From assembly GCA_937942165.1 (NCBI GenBank), contig CALDFW010000039.1, positions 1-41,411 of the forward strand: a stretch of 41,411 nucleotides of DNA. The letters are read 5' to 3'. The position numbers and the translations under genes were made by a program. Positions 26,176 through 33,889 of the stretch are shown here, in pieces (positions within the stretch are counted from its first letter, which is position 1; every line of letters begins with the position of its first letter). The DNA is from an uncultured bacterium. GTDB lineage: Bacteria > Latescibacterota > UBA2968 > UBA8231. Under the pieces are notes generated by a model. The model was not told where the DNA came from, did no database searches, and saw nothing but the letters and a program-made list of their open reading frames with translations.

Positions 26176-26278
26176 TAGCCGTTTCTCCAATCTCTCGCGC
26201 ACGGCAGTCCCATCCAGTCCGGTGGCCCTTAGATCCCAATAGAAAGCCCTTTCTGAGACTAGAAGGCGACAATCCACA

Positions 26279-27574
26279 ATGATGGGTATCAATCGAAAAG
26301 TATGGGCTTGGGCCCTCTACGACTGGGCGAACTCGGCCTTCGCCGTAATCGTTATGGCCGGATTCTTCCCGGTATTCTTTAAAGATTACTGGTCGGGAGA
26401 CGTTGAGGATACAGTGAGCACGTTTCGCCTCGGGATGGCCAACTCCCTGAGTGGCCTGGTCGTAGTTCTCCTAGCCCCCCTCCTGGGGGCCATCGCAGAC
26501 CAGGGCGGCACGCGTCGGCGTTTTCTCCTGCTCTTTGCCGTTATGGGTTCGGCGATGACGGCCTGTTTGCACCTTGTCCAACAGGGCGCATGGGAGCTAG
26601 CCATCTTTGTCTATGCGGCGGCTACGCTCAGCTTTTCCATGGCCAACACGTTTTACGATTCGCTCCTGAGTGACGTTGCCCCCCCCGAACGGGCGGACGC
26701 TATTTCAAGTCTGGGGTACGGTCTGGGCTACCTGGGTGGAGGACTCATCTTTGCCCTCCATCTCTATGCTGTGATCCACCCCGACACCTTCGGGCTTGCC
26801 GATGCATCTGAGGCCGTGCGCTGGTCGTTTATCAGCGTCGGCATATGGTGGATTGCATTCTCCATACCCATTCTTCTCTTTGTCAGGGAGGACAAACCTG
26901 CGACCTCCCCACGCGGATGGAACGCCGTTACCGGCGGCTATCGACGGCTCAGAGAGACCATTGCCCAAATACGCCAGCTCCCCCAGACGGTTTATTTTCT
27001 CGTTGCCTATTGGCTGTATATCGACGGTCTCGATACGATTGTCCGCATGGCAGTTGACTACGGCTTGTCTCTGGGATTCGGCCATGAAAGCCTGCTCACT
27101 GCACTTCTGATCACTCAGTTTGTGGGCTTTCCCTTCGCCATCGCATTTAGCAAGATGAGCGAAAAGATAGGATCGCGGAACAGCCTATTTGTAGGTATTG
27201 GCGTCTATGCCCTAGCTACAATTTGGGGCTATTTTCTGTCAGAAGTGTGGGAGTTTTACGGCCTGGCAATTCTCGTGGGATTCGTACAGGGCGGCGTGCA
27301 GGCCATCAGTCGGTCGCTCTATATCCGTCTGATCCCACACGAAAAGAGAGCGGAATTCTTTGGCTTCTACAACATGCTCGGAAAGTTTGCGACCCTATTT
27401 GGTCCCCTGCTCATGGGCTGGACAAGTATGCTATTCGGATCCACCCGTATCTCCATCTTATCCATTCTATTGCTCTTTTTAGGAGGAGCATACTTTCTAG
27501 CAAAAGTCGACATCAAGGAGGGCGAGCGGGCCGCGGCCGCGTTTAGCTCCGATTTAACCGGGACAAAATCCTAG
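26279..27574 (+). CDS. UMF1/Atg22-type MFS transporter
   Basis: A 431-residue permease of the UMF1 group of the major facilitator superfamily, recognised by its opening WALYDWANSAFAVIVMAGFFP and by FYDSLLSDVAPPERADAISSLGYGLGYLGG. About 12 helices. The group is related to fungal Atg22 amino acid exporters; bacterial substrates are mostly unknown. The ATG at 26279 has a weak AAGGCG region upstream; a second ATG follows directly. The 3' end overlaps the convergent M20 peptidase gene by 21 bases. It may once have shared a transcript with the remnant at 26002. Confidence 0.9.
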   Translation: MMGINRKVWAWALYDWANSAFAVIVMAGFFPVFFKDYWSGDVEDTVSTFRLGMANSLSGLVVVLLAPLLGAIADQGGTRRRFLLLFAVMGSAMTACLHLVQQGAWELAIFVYAAATLSFSMANTFYDSLLSDVAPPERADAISSLGYGLGYLGGGLIFALHLYAVIHPDTFGLADASEAVRWSFISVGIWWIAFSIPILLFVREDKPATSPRGWNAVTGGYRRLRETIAQIRQLPQTVYFLVAYWLYIDGLDTIVRMAVDYGLSLGFGHESLLTALLITQFVGFPFAIAFSKMSEKIGSRNSLFVGIGVYALATIWGYFLSEVWEFYGLAILVGFVQGGVQAISRSLYIRLIPHEKRAEFFGFYNMLGKFATLFGPLLMGWTSMLFGSTRISILSILLLFLGGAYFLAKVDIKEGERAAAAFSSDLTGTKS

Positions 27575-28726
27575 CGCCGTTAGGGCATAAACCCGCGCCA
27601 CCCTGAGCAGTTCGTCTACGGGGACGCGCTCCTGCGTGGTATGCGCTCCGAGCGCTGCCGGTCCGTGCGTCAGCGCCGTTATCCCGGCGCGCGCAATAAA
27701 CTGATTTCCGTCGTCTACAAAGGGCTTAACTCCCAGGGGCAATGGCTTACCTGCGACAGAACTGTGGGCTTTTTGCAAAGCCGTAACCAGAGGATCGGCT
27801 TCATCAATCTGAAATGCATCGCCGGTCACTTCCCAATCGGCGAGCCCAATTCGAGTGCCGCTCCTCTCCTCGAGATCGGACAGCAGCGCATCAAATTCGG
27901 CGCGCACGGCGTCAACTGTGCCCGGACGCACCCAGCGACGCGTTCCCTCTACGCGACAGGCAGTAGGGGACTGATTGAATATTTCCCCGCTCTCAATCCG
28001 ACCGACAAAAGCCGATTCACATCCAACGCGTTCGGCACATATCGTTGAAACCCGTTTGTTTAACGCGCGTATTTCCATAACAAATTCGGCCCCCGTACCC
28101 AGCACGTCTGGCAGGTCTGGCTGGCGCAACACTTCGTGTACTGGTTCTCCATCGCGCTCTATATCCACGGAAAATATCGCCTGTCCGCGCCCGCCTAAGG
28201 GCAGCAGATGGGCGAGGTATTCTGGCAACAATACGCCGTCCCCCACGTACCCGTCTCGGATCAGTGCAAGCAGCTGTCGTCGATCTCCCCAGGGCCCTTC
28301 ATGATGGTCGTGTGCGGTGAGTAAGATCCCCCCAGCGGCCAACGCACCGCTATCCCTCAAAGCGCGCAGCGCCTCTACCGCGGCAGCCAAACCGCCCTTC
28401 ATATCGGATGCCCCCGATCCACAAAGATGGTCATCGACCACCCGAGGGGGATCAAAGGGCAAATGCACTGTGTCGAGGTGGCCGTTAAACTGCAGCACGC
28501 GGCCCCCTTCGCCTCCCCGATAGCGGACCGCTACGGCCGGAGCTTGGGGCCAGTCCGCAACCGGGCGCTCTACCTCAAATCCATCGGCAGCTAAAATAGC
28601 TGCCAGGCAATCGGCGGCCGCTCCGGCATCACGGGTTGGGCTTGGCACTGCGACAAGTGCTGTGGCCGTATCCAGCAGTCGCTGGGGATCGATGTGTGCG
28701 AGTATATCAGAAGTATCAATGTCCAC
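27554..28726 (-). CDS. M20-family peptidase/deacylase (ArgE/DapE-like)
   Basis: A 390-residue dinuclear-zinc hydrolase. NGHLDTVH gives the first metal His and a catalytic Asp, SGASDMKGG gives the bridging Asp, and the C-terminal His is in LGAHTTQERV. The segment that normally carries the paired glutamates (DEE) reads TAHDHHEGPWG, keeping a single Glu. Members with this pattern probably form a subgroup; a deacylase or amidase of small N-acyl compounds is likely. The GTG start at 28726 has GAGGAG 9 bases upstream. It overlaps the convergent UMF1 permease by 21 bases. Confidence 0.85.
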   Translation of the reverse strand: MDIDTSDILAHIDPQRLLDTATALVAVPSPTRDAGAAADCLAAILAADGFEVERPVADWPQAPAVAVRYRGGEGGRVLQFNGHLDTVHLPFDPPRVVDDHLCGSGASDMKGGLAAAVEALRALRDSGALAAGGILLTAHDHHEGPWGDRRQLLALIRDGYVGDGVLLPEYLAHLLPLGGRGQAIFSVDIERDGEPVHEVLRQPDLPDVLGTGAEFVMEIRALNKRVSTICAERVGCESAFVGRIESGEIFNQSPTACRVEGTRRWVRPGTVDAVRAEFDALLSDLEERSGTRIGLADWEVTGDAFQIDEADPLVTALQKAHSSVAGKPLPLGVKPFVDDGNQFIARAGITALTHGPAALGAHTTQERVPVDELLRVARVYALTALGFCPG

Positions 28727-28813
28727 GTGAGCAGCTCCTCGGTTAAAGTGCTTTCTACGTTCTTCCTACCTGCCCGACCGGATAGGCATCAGGCGCCCTG
28801 CCACGGCAAGCGA

Positions 28814-29926
28814 CTAGAGCGCGACTTCACCGTCGAGCAGCCCCAATGGAAGCGCCTCCGGCCGCGCACAGGTGCTTTCGATCTCCAGCTTCTTTCCCGC
28901 ATCGGCCGCATCGTGAAACGCATGCATTAAGTCTAGCACGTGGTAGGTGAGTTCTCCTCCGGCCCGATGGGATCGCCCGGTGCGCAGCGCATTGGCCATA
29001 TCCGCAACGCCCAGACTTCGCGCGTTCTCGACATAGCCATGCGAGAGAGGTACCTCTTTCCACTCATCGCGTCCCCGCTTGTACTTGACCGTTCCTCCAA
29101 AACCGTTGGGATCGGGCACGCTGAGCGACCCCTCAGTTCCATATACTTCAATCCGCGGCAGCTCAGCACCCCACACGTCAAAGCTCGTGGTGATCTGACC
29201 AACTGCCCCACTGGCAAATTCCATAATACCGACAATGTGCGTAGCCGTTTCCACCGGAATGATCTTGCCGTACTTCTTTTCACTGGTAATTGTGCGTTCG
29301 GGGAAGGTAATGCGCGTGCAGCCGCTTACATGTGCAACGGGCCCCATCATATTCACCAGAGCAGTCAGGTAGTATGGACCCATATCAAACATCGGGCCGC
29401 CGCCTTTTTCGTAGTAGAATTCCGGGTCTGGGTGCCAACCCTCATGACCGTGGCTCATCATGAACGCATTCGCTCCAATAGGCTGACCGATCCAGCCGTC
29501 ATCGATCAGCTTGCGACAGGTCTGATGTCCCCCCCCTAAAAACGTATCCGGGGCTCCACCAACGAGTAGGCCCTTCTTTTTTGCCAGCGCGAGCATCTCC
29601 TGAGCATCTTCGCGTTCGACGGCCAGTGGCTTTTCGTTGTATACGCTTTTTCCCGCTTTGAGCGCCTGCATCGCAACGGTCGCATGCGCCTTGGGCACGG
29701 TCAAATTGATGACAATCTCAATCGACTTATCGGCCAGCAGCTGTTTTACCGTGCAGGCGCGCGGAATCTCAAACTCTGTTGCCCGTTCTTTTGCGCGCTT
29801 CCTATCGAGATCTGCACAGGCGACGATCTCAATATCGCGAAACGTTTTTCCTATGCTTAGGTATGCTGCGCTGATGGCGCCGCAGCCAACAACGCCGACT
29901 TTAACTGGACCTTTTTTCTTTGCCAT
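28814..29926 (-). CDS. Gfo/Idh/MocA-family oxidoreductase
   Basis: A 370-residue NAD(P)-dependent oxidoreductase. The N-terminal Rossmann domain begins KVGVVGCGAISAAYL; the EKP motif (NEKPLAVERE) with its lysine is intact; the C-terminal beta-sheet domain has DMGPYYLTALVNMMGPV. These enzymes oxidise or reduce sugars and cyclitols such as inositol. The ATG at 29926 is chosen because AGAGGA lies 6 bases upstream; open codons run on to 30013 without a better site. A strong promoter-like sequence is about 100 bases upstream. A PhyH gene lies upstream on the same strand. Confidence 0.9.
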   Translation of the reverse strand: MAKKKGPVKVGVVGCGAISAAYLSIGKTFRDIEIVACADLDRKRAKERATEFEIPRACTVKQLLADKSIEIVINLTVPKAHATVAMQALKAGKSVYNEKPLAVEREDAQEMLALAKKKGLLVGGAPDTFLGGGHQTCRKLIDDGWIGQPIGANAFMMSHGHEGWHPDPEFYYEKGGGPMFDMGPYYLTALVNMMGPVAHVSGCTRITFPERTITSEKKYGKIIPVETATHIVGIMEFASGAVGQITTSFDVWGAELPRIEVYGTEGSLSVPDPNGFGGTVKYKRGRDEWKEVPLSHGYVENARSLGVADMANALRTGRSHRAGGELTYHVLDLMHAFHDAADAGKKLEIESTCARPEALPLGLLDGEVAL

Positions 29927-30022
29927 TGTTTCCTCTTTTTTGGAAGTCATACACTCGTTCGGTGCGCCAACTGATACTCCACTTGCCGCCAGGCGCAGGC
30001 GCTCAGCAGCCAAGGAGATGCT

Positions 30023-30051
30023 ATTATAAAAACTGAATTAGACTGCGGCAA
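30023..30051 (-). promoter_or_regulatory. Putative sigma70-type promoter for the Gfo/Idh/MocA gene
   Basis: On the minus strand, TTGCCG (30051-30046), a 17-base spacer and a perfect TATAAT (30028-30023). It is about 100 bases before the ATG at 29926 and is one of the best promoter matches in the window. It implies that the Gfo/Idh gene can be transcribed separately from the PhyH gene upstream. Confidence 0.5.
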
Positions 30052-30107
30052 TTTTCCACGCAGAGTCGAAAAAAACAGACTGGAGTCAACCGCTCACATG
30101 CCCTTAA

Positions 30108-30905
30108 TCAAGAGCCTAGAGCAAGAGCACCCTCGCCAAAGACAACGGGGTAATTGTGGCCGTTGGGGGCCACCGTTTGGGCATCCATATAACAAACGCT
30201 AAACGCTCTTCGTGCCCCTGCCGTCCTGTTGACGTCCGAGCTGTGCAATAGCCAATTGTGTAGGAGAACGACTTCTCCGGCCGCCAGTTCGAGGGGCACG
30301 GGATCGTGATCCTCTAACAGGTCTTCCGTCTGCTCACTGGTGAGAAATCCCGAACCGTGTTCGGGATTTACAAGCGCCGCGTGCGAACCCGGCACAATCT
30401 GCACGCACCCATTGTCTAGCGTAGCCGGATCTAGCGCCGTCCAAACCGTAATAAGGGGATCGCGGTCTAAGTGGGTCCACCGGTCTTGATGCCAGACGAG
30501 GTGAGTACCTTCCCCTGCGGGTTTGTTCATAAACATTGCACGAAAGCAGGCGATATCTGCCTGCTCACCGTACACGCGTGCACAGAGTTCGCGAAAGAGC
30601 GGATGCTGCATATAGTCGAGAAAGACATCGTCGTACTCGAGGTCTTGGATTTTGCGATAGGAAAGCGTGGCCCCCTTAAAGCCCTTCGACTGAGGACCCG
30701 GACCAGAATCGGGGCCATCGACCCGGTCTAGCTGCATCATCATCTGGTCGTAATCGACGTCTGCTCGTCCCATCATAATATCATCCATACGCGTCTGCAG
30801 CGAGAGCAGCTGATCATCTGTTGCTACTTGACCAAGCCGCAAAAAACCGTCCCGCTCGAACTGCTCCCACGCTGCGTCTGTCAGACCTTCTCTTGGCCGA
30901 TCCAT
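30108..30905 (-). CDS. Phytanoyl-CoA dioxygenase (PhyH) family protein
   Basis: A 265-residue Fe(II)/2-oxoglutarate dioxygenase. The metal site is His139/Asp141 in WHQDRW plus distal His221 in WLLHSSDVN; Arg232/233 in GARRAFS probably binds 2-oxoglutarate. NGCVQIVPGSH is a family hallmark. The ATG at 30905 is chosen: it has AGGAG upstream, and a promoter-like sequence at 30951-30980 would start transcription inside the alternative 5' extension. It is oriented with the Gfo/Idh gene downstream. Confidence 0.9.
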   Translation of the reverse strand: MDRPREGLTDAAWEQFERDGFLRLGQVATDDQLLSLQTRMDDIMMGRADVDYDQMMMQLDRVDGPDSGPGPQSKGFKGATLSYRKIQDLEYDDVFLDYMQHPLFRELCARVYGEQADIACFRAMFMNKPAGEGTHLVWHQDRWTHLDRDPLITVWTALDPATLDNGCVQIVPGSHAALVNPEHGSGFLTSEQTEDLLEDHDPVPLELAAGEVVLLHNWLLHSSDVNRTAGARRAFSVCYMDAQTVAPNGHNYPVVFGEGALALGS

Positions 30906-30950
30906 TGCCCTCTTCTCCTTGCGCTTGCGGTTACCTTGTGAAGTCACCAT

Positions 30951-30980
30951 AGTATACGTAAATCACATCCACAGCTTCAA
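30951..30980 (-). promoter_or_regulatory. Putative promoter for the PhyH gene
   Basis: On the minus strand, TTGAAG (30980-30975), an 18-base spacer and TATACT (30956-30951), matching consensus at four and five positions. It lies in the 90-base gap to the divergent hydroxyacid dehydrogenase gene. Confidence 0.4.
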
Positions 30981-30995
30981 ACCGACGCACCTGCG

Positions 30996-31982
30996 ATGAC
31001 CAAAGCTCTTTTCTTTACCGACCTACCCGATGCACTAGCGCAGCATATAACCGACTGCGCCTCGCCCGACATTCACGTTGGCACGCACCGCGCTGACCTT
31101 AGAGACCCTGAAAAAATAGCCCTGCTGAGCAATGCTGAGTTTCTCATTCTCTTTCCGAGCCAACTCAGCGACGAAATCCTAGACGCTTCGACCCACCTGC
31201 GGCTGATTCAGCTCGTCAGCGCTGGCTACGAGAAGATGAACATCGACCGATGCTCTGCCTTGGGTATACCCGTGGCCAATAATGGAGGCACCAATGCCAT
31301 AGACGTCGCCGAACACACACTCGCGCTCACCCTGGGTTTGTACCGACGTCTCGTGGACTTAGATGGAAACGTGCGCAAGGGACAGTGGAAAGCCCTAACG
31401 CTCGGCACCCAGACCCAAACCGTGCACGGAAAGACGCTCGGCATTGTCGGCTTGGGACATATCGGCCAGCGCGTAGGGCGCCTTTTTTCTGCGCTGGGTG
31501 CCCAACTGGTATACAGCGATCCAACGCCCATTGGAGCCCAAGCAGAAAACGCACTAGGCATAGAGCGCTTGCCCCTTGACCAGCTGCTCAAAGTAGCCGA
31601 TATCGTCTCCCTACACGTTCCGCTGACAAAGGGCACTCAGCACATGATTGGAGCAACTGAACTGGCCCATATGAAAGCCAGTGCAGTCCTCATCAATACC
31701 TGTCGCGGCTCCGTTGTCGACGAAAAGGCGCTGTGTGAAGCGTTGGCAAACAGACAGATTGCCGGAGCGGGACTAGACGTTTTCGAGGCGGAACCCTGCC
31801 CAACCGACAGCCCTCTCCTCGCCCTGCCGAACGTGCTTCTAACACCTCACGCAGCCGGCGTTACTCGAGATACCTGGGCGCGGCGTGGCACCTTTGTATT
31901 TGACAACATACGGCGCGTTCTCAGGGGCTCCCACCCGCTGGCACAGATCCCACCAGATGGGACGGATGCACCCCGTGCATAA
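30996..31982 (+). CDS. D-2-hydroxyacid dehydrogenase
   Basis: A 328-residue NAD-dependent dehydrogenase of the D-2-hydroxyacid family. NAD-binding motif GIVGLGHIGQRVGRL; catalytic Arg in NTCRGSVVDE, Glu in VFEAEPCP and His in LTPHAAGVT are all present. Members reduce 2-oxo acids such as pyruvate, glyoxylate or hydroxypyruvate; the specific substrate is unclear. The last 17 bases overlap the uracil-DNA glycosylase reading frame. It may be part of the surrounding carbon-catabolism set. Confidence 0.92.
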   Translation: MTKALFFTDLPDALAQHITDCASPDIHVGTHRADLRDPEKIALLSNAEFLILFPSQLSDEILDASTHLRLIQLVSAGYEKMNIDRCSALGIPVANNGGTNAIDVAEHTLALTLGLYRRLVDLDGNVRKGQWKALTLGTQTQTVHGKTLGIVGLGHIGQRVGRLFSALGAQLVYSDPTPIGAQAENALGIERLPLDQLLKVADIVSLHVPLTKGTQHMIGATELAHMKASAVLINTCRGSVVDEKALCEALANRQIAGAGLDVFEAEPCPTDSPLLALPNVLLTPHAAGVTRDTWARRGTFVFDNIRRVLRGSHPLAQIPPDGTDAPRA

Positions 31983-32625
31983 TTGGCGAGAGAACGTGTC
32001 TATTCTTGGCGATCCCTATGCGGAAACGCTGCTGCATACGGTCGAGTCGCTGCGAGAGACACAGACGATTTATCCGCAACAGACAGACCTACTTCGCGCG
32101 CTCGAACTGACGCCTTTTGATCGAGTTTCAGTCGTGATTTTGGGACAGGATCCCTACCACGGAGAAGGCCAAGCACACGGCTTGGCCTTCTCCGTTCCCG
32201 ATGGGATTAAAGTCCCCCCTTCGCTCCGGAATATCTTTAAAGAGATCGCAGCGGACGTATACGCAGATAACCCACCGGCCTTTTCGACCGACCTGAGCCG
32301 CTGGTCTAGCCAGGGCGTGCTCCTGCTCAACGCGACGCTTACAGTAGAAGCGGGTAAAGCAGGATCGCATCAAAAACTGGGCTGGCAGAAAATTACAGAC
32401 GCCATTATTGAGACGCTGAGTCGGAGACGTTCCCACATCGCGTTTATGCTGTGGGGCGCGCACGCCCAGTCGAAACGAGCGCTGATTGATGATCGACGTC
32501 ACCTCGTCTTGGAATCCGTTCACCCTTCTCCCCTGTCTGCCTACCGGGGCTTTTTCGGCTGCCGACATTTCTCAAGGACCAACACCTATTTACAGGCCAA
32601 AAGGCGAACGCCCGTTATTTGGTAA
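31966..32625 (+). CDS. ung: Uracil-DNA glycosylase, family 1
   Basis: A 219-residue base-excision repair enzyme that removes uracil from DNA. The water-activating motif GQDPYHG, the LLLNATLTVEAGKAGSH segment and the DNA-intercalating HPSPLSAYRGFFGC loop are intact, and length is normal. The ATG at 31966 has GGGA 5 bases upstream; the ATG at 31957 is an alternative. The gene overlaps the hydroxyacid dehydrogenase by 17 bases and is followed after 48 bases by a small phosphatase. Confidence 0.95.
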   Translation: MHPVHNWRENVSILGDPYAETLLHTVESLRETQTIYPQQTDLLRALELTPFDRVSVVILGQDPYHGEGQAHGLAFSVPDGIKVPPSLRNIFKEIAADVYADNPPAFSTDLSRWSSQGVLLLNATLTVEAGKAGSHQKLGWQKITDAIIETLSRRRSHIAFMLWGAHAQSKRALIDDRRHLVLESVHPSPLSAYRGFFGCRHFSRTNTYLQAKRRTPVIW

Positions 32626-32673
32626 GACGAGACCACGCCACAGCGCGCAACTAGGAGACAAACTTTAGGAACG

Positions 32674-33150
32674 ATGATGAGTCACATTTTATTTGTTTGC
32701 ACGGGGAATATATTTCGCAGCATGATCGCAGAGCATGCGCTGCGCTATACGGCGGGACCGACCTCTGACTATTCGTTCTCCTCAGCGGGCACCGAAGCTA
32801 AGGCCCAGCCCATGGTGGGTATCGTGCGTCAGGGATTAAACGCGCGGGGCATTGATCCAAGTGGACACGTTCAGCGCAGGCTCACTCCCGAACTCTTTAA
32901 TGGCGCGGACTTAGTTGTCGCCATGGGCCTTGACCACATCGCTTTTATCGAAGAAACGTATAAAGAGACGCCCGTTCTTTTTGACGAAGTGGCTTACGGA
33001 CGGCGCCAAGCGGTTCTCGACACCTGGGAGGCCGTGCCAGATCACGAAACCAACGCAGAGGCACGAGATACGCATATTCAATCTGTGCTCAATCACATTT
33101 GGGACGGAGCCACCCCTTTCCTTCGCAACGCGTCTGGCTTTATCCCCTAG
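32674..33150 (+). CDS. Low-molecular-weight protein tyrosine phosphatase family protein
   Basis: A 158-residue cytosolic protein. The signature CTGNIFRS near the N-terminus supplies the Cys-x5-Arg nucleophile loop of low-molecular-weight phosphatases and arsenate reductases. The usual C-terminal DPY/DPW acid motif is seen only as a variant (VLDTWEAVPDH), so the general acid is uncertain. Targets could include tyrosine-phosphorylated regulators or phospho-arginine. AGGA precedes two adjacent ATGs; the second (32677) has better spacing. The stop is 8 bases from the convergent GDPD gene. Confidence 0.85.
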   Translation: MMSHILFVCTGNIFRSMIAEHALRYTAGPTSDYSFSSAGTEAKAQPMVGIVRQGLNARGIDPSGHVQRRLTPELFNGADLVVAMGLDHIAFIEETYKETPVLFDEVAYGRRQAVLDTWEAVPDHETNAEARDTHIQSVLNHIWDGATPFLRNASGFIP

Positions 33151-33158
33151 CGAGGGTG

Positions 33159-33875
33159 CTACTCTTCAAGTTCGGAAATGATCTGCCCAATCCAGTCGGG
33201 GCGTCCGCAGGAAAATTCGCTGACCCCGAGCGCATACAGCGATCTCAAATACTCCCGCGTTTCTTCATAGGTCAGCGAGTCGCGAAAACCACAGCGCACG
33301 TCCAATCCGTGCGCACGAGCATCTGCCAGACATTGAGAGCTTGCGGCAACGGGCCACACTATGAGCAACCCAGCTCCGAAGCGCTCGACAATTTCAGCGG
33401 CGTCGAAGGGTTTGGGTTCAACCAAAAAGTAGGCTATCTCTAGCTCTCGATTGAGCGTTTTAGACTCCAATAGGGCCCCTTCGTGGAAGCTGGAGAGGGT
33501 ACACTGATCCACGACGCCGGCCGCCTCAACCTGGCGCACTGCCTGTTCTGCGATGTCCTCTTCCTTGAATTCGACGAGTAAACGAGCGCGGTTGCGCATA
33601 CAGGAAATCGCTTCGTCTAGGGTTGGAATCTCTTCGTTCCCGCTGCGCAACTTTTTTAGTTCCGAGAGCGTTAAATCAGCGACGCGCCCTTCCCCATCTG
33701 TTGTGCGATCCACCGTCTCATCATGTATAACGACTAGGTGTCCATCGCGCGTTCGGCGAATATCAAACTCTATTCGATACGCCCCCTGCCTGATCGCCGT
33801 CTCAAAAGCGGCCAACGTATTTTCTGGCTGATATGCCATCGCACCACGGTGCGCGCCGATCCGTATCGTCTTCAT
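33159..33875 (-). CDS. Glycerophosphodiester phosphodiesterase
   Basis: A 238-residue TIM-barrel enzyme that hydrolyses glycerophosphodiesters to glycerol-3-phosphate and an alcohol. IGAHRGA, QPENTLAAF and YRIEFDI hold the metal ligands and catalytic His; VVIHDETVDRTTDG is typical. No signal peptide, so it is cytosolic, like UgpQ. AAAGGA lies 8 bases before the ATG. It begins 14 bases after the large C39/FlgD gene on the same strand. Confidence 0.94.
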   Translation of the reverse strand: MKTIRIGAHRGAMAYQPENTLAAFETAIRQGAYRIEFDIRRTRDGHLVVIHDETVDRTTDGEGRVADLTLSELKKLRSGNEEIPTLDEAISCMRNRARLLVEFKEEDIAEQAVRQVEAAGVVDQCTLSSFHEGALLESKTLNRELEIAYFLVEPKPFDAAEIVERFGAGLLIVWPVAASSQCLADARAHGLDVRCGFRDSLTYEETREYLRSLYALGVSEFSCGRPDWIGQIISELEE

Positions 33876-33889
33876 ATACCGTTCCTTTA

